DNA from: JBFJVZ01 sp041623895
Lineage (GTDB): Bacteria > Planctomycetota > Planctomycetia > Pirellulales > Pirellulaceae
Assembly: GCA_041623895.1 (NCBI GenBank)
Contig: JBFJVZ010000072.1
Coordinates: 1-21,732 of the forward strand
DNA: 21,732 nt
Reading direction: 5' to 3'
The position numbers and the translations under genes were made by a program. Below the pieces are notes generated by a model. The model saw only the letters and a program-made list of their open reading frames with translations. It had not been told where the DNA came from and ran no database searches. This document shows positions 7,602 to 15,200 of this stretch, piece after piece. Every line of letters begins with the position of its first letter. Position 1 is the first letter of the stretch.

Positions 7602-10600
7602 ATGTTGGCAAGGCATAACAATCATCGTTGTCTCTCGTGTGCCCTCTTCTGCGCCGCGGTAATTCTTGCCGTGAGTGCTGGCGCTGACGACGCCGAAATC
7701 CCCGAGGTGCTGAAGCCGTGGGAAGATTGGGTCACTTGGGGCGTCAAGCATCGCGATTGCCCCAAGCTGTATAGCAGCGCCGAACAGCCGGTTTGTTTTT
7801 GGCCGTCAAAGCTGGAAATTTCTGCAAAGGAAGATGGCGCGACTTGGAAGACGGCGGTGACCGTCTTCGAGGAGTCTTGGGTGCCGCTGCCCGGAGCTCG
7901 CGATGTCTGGCCGATCAATGTTCGCATCGGCGATGATGCGGTGGTCGTCGTCGAGCGTGATGGTCGTCCTGCCGTCAAGTTGGCGGCTGGGCTGCAGGAA
8001 ATTTCCGGCGATTTTCGATGGCGCGACATGCCGCAACGAATTGCCATCCCAAAACAGATCGGCATCCTATCGCTGAATGTCGAAGGCAAAGAAGTACCGA
8101 TACCCAATTGGGATGCCGATGGCGAAGTCTGGCTGAGGCGTAAGCGCAGCGAGCCTGCCGACAAAGATTTATTGAATCTGCAAGTCTACCGCGTGATCGA
8201 AGACGGCATTCCCGTTTGGATGCGGACCGAAATCGAGTTGACTGTTTCGGGAAAGAGCCGCGAGGAGCAACTGGGCTGGATCTTGCCCGAGGGTTGGCAG
8301 ATCGCCACCGTGGAAAGTCAGATCCCTGTCGCTGTCGATGACCGCGGAGTGATGAAGGCACAGGTCCGCGCCGGAAAATGGATCGTGGCGGTACACGCTT
8401 TCCGAACCACGGACCCAGGCGAGATTCGATTCGCTCCCGAAGCTGAAGTCGCGGCGGCCACGGAATTGGTCGGCTTGAAAACGAATCCCGAGTTTCGCAT
8501 CTCACAAATCGAAGGCTTGCCCACGGTTGACGTGACGCAGACGACTTTGCCAGCCAAATGGCGCGAGCTGCCGGTCTTTCAGTGGGACACGTCTCGGGCA
8601 TTTCAATTGGTCCAAAAGATGCGCGGCATGGGAGATCAAGCTCCCGAGGGACTGATGATCGATCGCCGTTTGTGGCTGGATGAAGATGGTGCGGGTCTGA
8701 CGTATCGCGATCAGCTGCGCGGCAAGATGCAGCAGACCTGGAGATTGGATGTCGCTACGGGACACGAACTGGGAGCCGTTCGAGTAGACGGCGAAGCTCA
8801 ATTAATCACAGCCAATCCGCAGACGCAAGTCAGCGGCGTCGAGATTCGCACCCGCAGCATGAACATGGAAGCGATCGGGCGTGCGCCGCGGACTACCGAA
8901 ATCATGGCGACCGGCTGGCAAACCGATGCCGAGTCGCTGCGGTTAACGTTGACGCTGCCGCCCGGCTGGCGGGTCTTTGCCGTCTTTGGCGCTGATCAGG
9001 TCGAAGGTGACTGGCTGACCGCCTGGTCGCTGCTAGATCTGTTCCTGTTGTTGATCTTTTCGCTTGCCGTATTTCGCATGTTTGGAGTCACGGCGGGGAT
9101 CGTTGCACTGCTTGCTTTTGGCTTGGCTTACCACGAACCGGGCGCGCCGCGTCTGACCTGGCTGCTGCTGATGATGCCGCTTGCGCTGTTACGTGTCGTC
9201 GGCGAAGGAGCGGGCAGGAAATGGATCATGGTATGGAAATATCTCGCCATCACGATGCTACTGCTGTGCTTGATTCCGTTCGTGGCAGTTCAATTGCAAG
9301 CTGCCATCTATCCGCAGTTGGAAAGAGCGGGAACTGTTTACGGCAGCCGAAGCATCTTTGATTGGTCGGGCTTCATGTATGCTTCGCAGATCGAAACAAC
9401 TACGGATTCTGTCTCGGGGATGGTCAGGTCGGGCGAACAGCGCATGCGTGGACTCGCCAAAAAGCAAATTGGCTTGGCAACGCAAGATCCTGCAAATTTG
9501 CTGTACGACCCGAAATCAAAGATCCAGACCGGTCCGGCCGAGCCTAAATGGAATTGGAATAATGTGTCCTGTGTTTGGAACGGTCCCGTCACTTCGCAGC
9601 AGCAAATCAAACCGATTCTGATCTCGTTGACGCAACACCGCATGTTGACGGTATTGCGATTAGCGTTGTTGATGTTGCTGGCCGGAATCCTGCTCGGTGC
9701 GGGCCGGATTCACTTGCCGATTTTCAGACGCAAGGCGGCAGCATCGGCGGCGTTGATGATTTTGCTTTTTCCCGGCGCCGCGTCCGCGCAACTACCCGAC
9801 CAGGACCTCTTGGAAACATTGCGTCAACGGTTATTGGAAACCCCCGATGCTTTCCCGAATGCCGCTGAGATTCCTTCGGTTGACTTGAGTCTTAATGAAA
9901 CCAGGATCGAGATGAAAGTCCGGATTCATGCGGCTCTGGACGTGGCGGTGCCGTTACCGGGGCGGCTTCCCGCGTGGTCGCCCGTGTCCGTGATGATCGA
10001 CGACCAGGCGGACGTGCTCGTCAGTCGCCGAGACGGTTATTTGTGGGTCTTGGTTCCCCAAGGTGTTCACGACGTCGTGGTCACGGCGTTGCTGAGTGAC
10101 ACAACCGATTGGGAGTGGACTTTCGCGCTCAAGCCCAAGTATGTCTCGATCGATGCGCCCGGCTGGAAAGTCACGGGAGTGAACCCCGATGGCGTGCCTG
10201 ATCCACAAGTCTTCTTTGCCCGAGAACAGGAGACGACGGACGACAAAGCAGCCTACGATCGAACGGATTTCAATCCGATTGTTGTCGTCGATCGGTATCT
10301 CGAAATCGGACTCGTTTCCCGGGTCCACAACACCGTGACTCGTTTGTCTCAGCCGGGCAAAGCGGTCTCCCTGGATCTGCCATTGTTGGACGGCGAAGGC
10401 GTGTTGACATCCAATCGCGACGTCTCAAACGGTTCGATTGCCGTGCGGTTAGGAGCAGCGGAGCAGACGTTTACTTGGGACAGTGAATTGCCCGTGGGCG
10501 CCGAGATTCAACTCAGCGCCCAGCAGACTGATCGCTGGGTGGAACGTTGGCATTTGGTCACATCGCCGGTTTGGAACGTCACGCTCGCGGGCCTAAGTCC

Positions 10601-11642
10601 GGTTTTTGAGGCGGACCAGGCTGATCTGATTCCGGTTTGGCGACCATGGCCAGGCGAAACCGTGGCCATGAACTTTAGCAGACCGGTGGCTGTCAGTGGC
10701 GACATCATGACGGTCCTCAATGTCAAACAAGAAACGTCACTTGGCAGTCGTCGCCGCACCAGCAAACTTTTGCTTGACTTGGAGTGCAGCCTGGCGGGCG
10801 ACTTTGTTGTTGAACTCAACCCCCAGGCCGATATTTCCTCGCTGCAGCTGGATGAGAAACCGCTCCCCGTGCAACGCGATGGAGCGAAGCTGATCGTTCC
10901 GGCGCGTCCGGGCAAGCAGAAAGTTGCCATCGCCTGGAAGACGTCGGAAGTGATGGACACGACTGTCGCCACTGAGCAAATCAAGCTGCCGGTCGAAGCC
11001 TCAAACATCAGCACGGTGATGATGATGCCGGAGAATCGTTGGATTCTATGGGCCGACGGTCCTTTGCGCGGACCGGCCGTTCGGTTCTGGACGATTTTGG
11101 CCATCGCCATTCTGGTGGCCTTGGCGTTGGGCAGCGCACAACTGTCGCCACTACGCCGATGGGAATGGGTCTTGTTGGCAATCGGACTGACGCAAGTTCC
11201 GTTGATGTCTGCCATGACGGTCGTCGGCTGGCTGTTTCTGCTCGCCTGGCGCGGCACCAAGGAAGACATCAAAGTCCGCAACCTGGTGTTCAATCTGCTG
11301 CAAGTTGTCATCATTCTGCTGACACTTGTCTCGCTGATCATTCTGATGTTCGTGGTGGGCGCGGGACTATTGGGTAGCCCCGATATGTTCATCATTGGCA
11401 ACGGGTCTTCGAGAACCTACTTGCAATGGTTCCAGCCGCGCAGCGGCCCGCAACTCCCCACGCCTTACGTCGTTTCGATTTCGGTGTGGTTCTATCGCTT
11501 GCTGATGTTATTCTGGGCCCTCTGGTTGGCAACAGCATTGCTGCGCTGGTTGAAATTTGGTTGGCAACAATTCAGCAGTGGCGGTGCCTGGCGGAGAACC
11601 TTGAAACCGGCCATCCAGTACCCAGACAATTCACCGACGTGA
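7602..11642 (+). CDS. Large polytopic membrane protein with duplicated extracytoplasmic halves
   Basis: From ATG 7602 the protein is 1,346 aa; an in-frame TTG at 7596 would add two residues. It resembles a family of about 1,300-aa uncharacterised inner-membrane proteins of Gram-negative bacteria; no function is known to me. Approximate layout: signal peptide (residues 8-30); a large beta-rich extracytoplasmic domain (about 32-470); four membrane segments (about 475-568); a short soluble linker; a membrane segment (683-702) and a signal-like segment ending ASAQ (713-732); a second extracytoplasmic domain (about 733-1160); and about four to five membrane segments (1164-1318). The two soluble halves share a pattern: VPLPG, then W.P..V.I.D.A.V...RDG (residues 96-123 and 785-814), which suggests internal duplication. 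Because it is anchored by many segments and mostly periplasmic, an envelope role is plausible. No enzymatic motif was recognised. Confidence 0.8.
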   Translation: MLARHNNHRCLSCALFCAAVILAVSAGADDAEIPEVLKPWEDWVTWGVKHRDCPKLYSSAEQPVCFWPSKLEISAKEDGATWKTAVTVFEESWVPLPGARDVWPINVRIGDDAVVVVERDGRPAVKLAAGLQEISGDFRWRDMPQRIAIPKQIGILSLNVEGKEVPIPNWDADGEVWLRRKRSEPADKDLLNLQVYRVIEDGIPVWMRTEIELTVSGKSREEQLGWILPEGWQIATVESQIPVAVDDRGVMKAQVRAGKWIVAVHAFRTTDPGEIRFAPEAEVAAATELVGLKTNPEFRISQIEGLPTVDVTQTTLPAKWRELPVFQWDTSRAFQLVQKMRGMGDQAPEGLMIDRRLWLDEDGAGLTYRDQLRGKMQQTWRLDVATGHELGAVRVDGEAQLITANPQTQVSGVEIRTRSMNMEAIGRAPRTTEIMATGWQTDAESLRLTLTLPPGWRVFAVFGADQVEGDWLTAWSLLDLFLLLIFSLAVFRMFGVTAGIVALLAFGLAYHEPGAPRLTWLLLMMPLALLRVVGEGAGRKWIMVWKYLAITMLLLCLIPFVAVQLQAAIYPQLERAGTVYGSRSIFDWSGFMYASQIETTTDSVSGMVRSGEQRMRGLAKKQIGLATQDPANLLYDPKSKIQTGPAEPKWNWNNVSCVWNGPVTSQQQIKPILISLTQHRMLTVLRLALLMLLAGILLGAGRIHLPIFRRKAAASAALMILLFPGAASAQLPDQDLLETLRQRLLETPDAFPNAAEIPSVDLSLNETRIEMKVRIHAALDVAVPLPGRLPAWSPVSVMIDDQADVLVSRRDGYLWVLVPQGVHDVVVTALLSDTTDWEWTFALKPKYVSIDAPGWKVTGVNPDGVPDPQVFFAREQETTDDKAAYDRTDFNPIVVVDRYLEIGLVSRVHNTVTRLSQPGKAVSLDLPLLDGEGVLTSNRDVSNGSIAVRLGAAEQTFTWDSELPVGAEIQLSAQQTDRWVERWHLVTSPVWNVTLAGLSPVFEADQADLIPVWRPWPGETVAMNFSRPVAVSGDIMTVLNVKQETSLGSRRRTSKLLLDLECSLAGDFVVELNPQADISSLQLDEKPLPVQRDGAKLIVPARPGKQKVAIAWKTSEVMDTTVATEQIKLPVEASNISTVMMMPENRWILWADGPLRGPAVRFWTILAIAILVALALGSAQLSPLRRWEWVLLAIGLTQVPLMSAMTVVGWLFLLAWRGTKEDIKVRNLVFNLLQVVIILLTLVSLIILMFVVGAGLLGSPDMFIIGNGSSRTYLQWFQPRSGPQLPTPYVVSISVWFYRLLMLFWALWLATALLRWLKFGWQQFSSGGAWRRTLKPAIQYPDNSPT

Positions 11643-12227
11643 TCGCGGGTGACGACTCAATCTTTACTTCTTCTCTGCGGTCGAAGTGCGGATCGGCTCT
11701 CTGTTGCTAGCTTCGCACCAAGTTACTGCCGCCGGGCATGCCGTGTCGCTTGACCGCCACTTTTGAGCAGATGAATGCCCGCAAGCAGCGGGGTCTCGGA
11801 GTGGACGCCCATCCATCAACACCGAACGAATCTGCGAAACAACGAGCTCGGCTCCCGCACGTGAGCTAAGAGTACGCGCGAGTAGTTCTGTGGAGTTTGA
11901 ATTCAAGAACGAAGTGGAATCATAGTTGTATTCAGCGCCGACGCTGGCTATTCTCTCTCGCTCAAATCGTAGGGGCACGAATCAAAAAAGTTTGGACGCA
12001 GCAGCGTTCCATTTCTTGTCCACTAGTTGCGCAGTCAGCAGTTGGACGGCTTCGCGGCCCCGCACACATCTTCATGGGGCAGCTTCGTAAAGCGAATCAA
12101 CTAATCATTCAGGGCAGCATCTTGCCTTCGCAGTTCGGCCTACAAGCTGATCAGGAGTTGAAGGTGTTTGTCGATTCATAAGTCTCTTATTTTTAATTTC
12201 TGGGCTTTCTGACGGGGGTACATCATC
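11643..12227. other. 585-base intergenic region, no recognised gene
   Basis: I find no convincing coding region on either strand. Frames across 11664-11978 (minus) and 11897-12181 (plus, TTG start) lack ribosome sites and have amino-acid composition unlike the neighbouring proteins. A 10-base palindrome TTGAATTCAA lies at 11897-11906. The 3' end holds the likely promoter of the giant secreted protein and is more AT-rich than its surroundings. A small RNA or a long 5' leader cannot be excluded. Confidence 0.4.
12168..12219 (+). promoter_or_regulatory. Candidate promoter and ribosome site of the giant secreted protein
   Basis: TTGTCG (12168-12173) and TTTAAT (12192-12197) are 18 bases apart and match the sigma-70 consensus at four and five of six positions. 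A purine-rich GGGGG run (12214-12218) lies about nine bases before the GTG start at 12228. The spacing supports this non-ATG start, but the promoter match is only moderate. Confidence 0.3.
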
Positions 12228-15200
12228 GTGTTGAAATTAACCAATCGACGATTTGGAAAACGACGGGCAAAAAAATCGTTGCAGAGTCGGCGTCATCACA
12301 TGCGGCGAATTTTGCAAAGCGAGAACTTGGAAGAGCGGCGGCTATTAGCGGCGGACTTTCCATTCAGTGGGACGGGAACAGCCGAAATCAGCGGCACAAA
12401 ATGGTTGGACGCCAATGGCGACGGCGTGCGAGATACGGGCGAAGGACCGTTGGAAGGAGTCGTCATCTATTTGGACTTGAACAATAACGGTGTGTTAGAC
12501 GCCGGCTCAATCGACCCAGAGCCGCAAACGCTGACCAACGCGGCCGGCGAGTATTCGTTTGCAGGGCTGGACGCGGGTGACTTTGTCGTCCGTGAAGTTG
12601 TTCCCGGCAGTTTCCTGCAAACGTATCCGGCAGCCAGCCCCGAAAGGTTGTTCGCTGTGCCAGGTGGGATTAGCGGAGCCTCGAACGAGATTGTCGAAGT
12701 CGACCCGAACACCGGCGCTGAGATCAATCGATTTGCTGCTCCGACGGCTACCAGTGGCGGGCCCGACGGATTGGCGTACGACGGCTCGCATCTGTGGTTC
12801 ATCAACGGGTTTGGCGATGACACGCTTTATCAGTTGGACCCCGATAGCGGGGCTGTGATTGACGCCGATCTGATCACTGCGGGCACAGGTGCCTACGACG
12901 GATTGGCCGCGCTGAACGGCAACATTTACATCTTGGACTTCGGTTTGGACGATATTTTTGAATTTGATCCTGCGTCCGACACGATCACCAATCAGTTAGA
13001 CCTCGCCGGCATTGGCGGCGGACTAGCCGGAATCACCGGGCCCGACCGGCTGGTGTCTCGTCAAGGACTTTCGATTGTGGAGATTGATCCGGCCAGCGGC
13101 GCGGTCACCAACAGTTTCGCAAACGACGGTGGATTTGGTTTTGGTGTGATTGGCGGCCAGATTTACACCAACGCGGGCGGTGCCAACCCGATCATCAATG
13201 TCTACAGCCGCGCTGGTGTGCTGGAAAACACAATTACTTTGCCGTTCCAGTCGTCGGCGTTAGGAGCCGACGATGTCGACGTTTCCATCGGCGATGCTCA
13301 TTCCATCACACTTGTGGACGGTGCAGTTATCAGCGGCTTGGATTTCGGCAACCAACCGCTGTTCGGCCAAATTCACGGTACCAAGTTCAACGACCTGGAC
13401 GGCGACGGCGCGCGCGATGCCGGAGAGCCGCCGTTACAAGGCGTTACGATCTATTTGGATACAAATGACAACGGTGTGCTGGATATTGGCGAGCCTGAAA
13501 CGTTGACCAATGCCGACGGCGAGTACTGGTTCATGGATTTGCCGGCGGATGATTACGTGGTCCGCGAGGTTGTGCCGGGCGGCTTTGAGCAAACATCGCC
13601 TCTCGCGCCTGACCGTCTGTTTGCCACCAACGTGGCGTCGGTGCCGGACCAGATCGTGGAAATCGATCCGGTAACCGGTGACGTGTTGAATCAATTCCCG
13701 ACGCCAGGACTGAATACAGCTGGCCACGGTTTGGCATTCGATGGCACGACACTTTATTACGTCAACTTTGTTGACGATGTGCTGAATGAAATGGATCCGG
13801 ATACGGGCAGCGTGCTCGATTCGACCGGCTTGCCATTCGGTGCGTATGATGGCTTGGCAGCGATCGATGGTTTGGTTTACATCATGAACTTCGGCAACAA
13901 CGATATCTTGGTGTTTGACCCGGTCTCCAACACGATCGTGGGTACTTTGGACGTCGACGGTACGAATCCAGGAATCAGCCTGCAAGGCGGATTGGGTGAA
14001 AGCAATGGCCAACTGGTCGCGACGACGACCACCAATGACGTTGTCTTCATCGACACAACGACCGCCGTCACGACCACGATGTTCAATCATGGAGTCAGCG
14101 GTAATGACGTGGCGGTCAGCGGGATTGGTGACGAGATCTTCCTTGGCTTTTCCAGCGGGCTGATTGATATCCAAGTATATGACCAGAACGGCGTCTTTCA
14201 GCGGACCGTCGATGTCGACTTCCCGGTGTTCGCCCTGGGTGGAGCTGCTGGCAACCTGGAAGGTGCCTACCGCGTGGCGCTGGAGCCATCGCAGATCATC
14301 ACTGGCCTTGATTTCGGCAACCGAGCGGTGTTTGCCGAAATCCACGGCACCAAGTTTGAAGACATCAACGGCAACGGAGTCCGCGACGGAGCTGAGGGAC
14401 CGCTGGAGGGTGTTACGATCTATCTGGACTTGAATGACAATGGTGTTTTCGATGCTGCCTCCGAGCCATCGACGCTGACCGCTGCCGACGGCGGATATTG
14501 GTTCCAGGACTTACTGGCTGGCGATTATGTCGTCCGCGAAGTGGTGCCGAGTGGTTTCGTGCAGACAGCGCCCAACATCGCTCGATTGTTTGTGACAGAT
14601 CTCTCGGCAACACCCGATCAGATTGTCGAACTGGACCCGGTCAGCGGCAGCCAGTTGAACCAGTTTCCGGCGCCGACCAACTTTAACACCGGTGGGCACG
14701 GGCTGGCGCTGGACGGCAACACGTTGTACTTCGCCGACTTTGTCAGCGACACGATCTACGAACTAGACGCGAACACCGGTTCGCTGCTGGATTCGACCGC
14801 TTTACCTACGGGTTCCTACGATGGCGTTGCTGCGCTGGATGGGCTTGTTTACCTCGCAGAATTCAGCCTTGAGGATATCCTGATTTTCGATCCGGTTAGT
14901 AACTCGATTACGGGGACATTGGATATTAACGGCCTGAATCCGGGTATCAACTTATCCGGAGGCCTCGGCGAAATCAGCGGGCCGAGCGAACTGATTGCCA
15001 CGACCAGTACGGATGAAGTGGTCTTCATTGATCCGATCACGGGCGCCATCACGTCTTCATTCAACCACAATCTGGGTTTTACGTTTGATGCTGCCGTAGC
15101 TGGATCCGGCCAGGCGATCTACTTGGGATTCACGACCGGCACGGTACAGGTCTATGAGCGTAATGGAACGCTCAACCGCAGTTTTGATCCGGGTGTCGGC

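Noticed and set aside
7602..11642. Possible sequencing frameshift or gene fusion at the internal signal-like segment (residues 713-732)
   Set aside because: The reading frame and codon use continue smoothly across the segment and the two-halves layout fits a recognised large-protein family, so it is treated as one gene.
11897..12181. 94-aa plus-strand frame just before the giant protein gene
   Set aside because: It uses a TTG start within a palindrome, has no ribosome site, and its composition (Ser/Gln/Arg-rich, no domain) does not resemble the neighbours.
13434..14345. 303-aa minus-strand open frame opposite the giant secreted protein
   Set aside because: It mirrors the periodic SdrD_B/propeller repeats; the plus-strand frame has clear domain motifs throughout.
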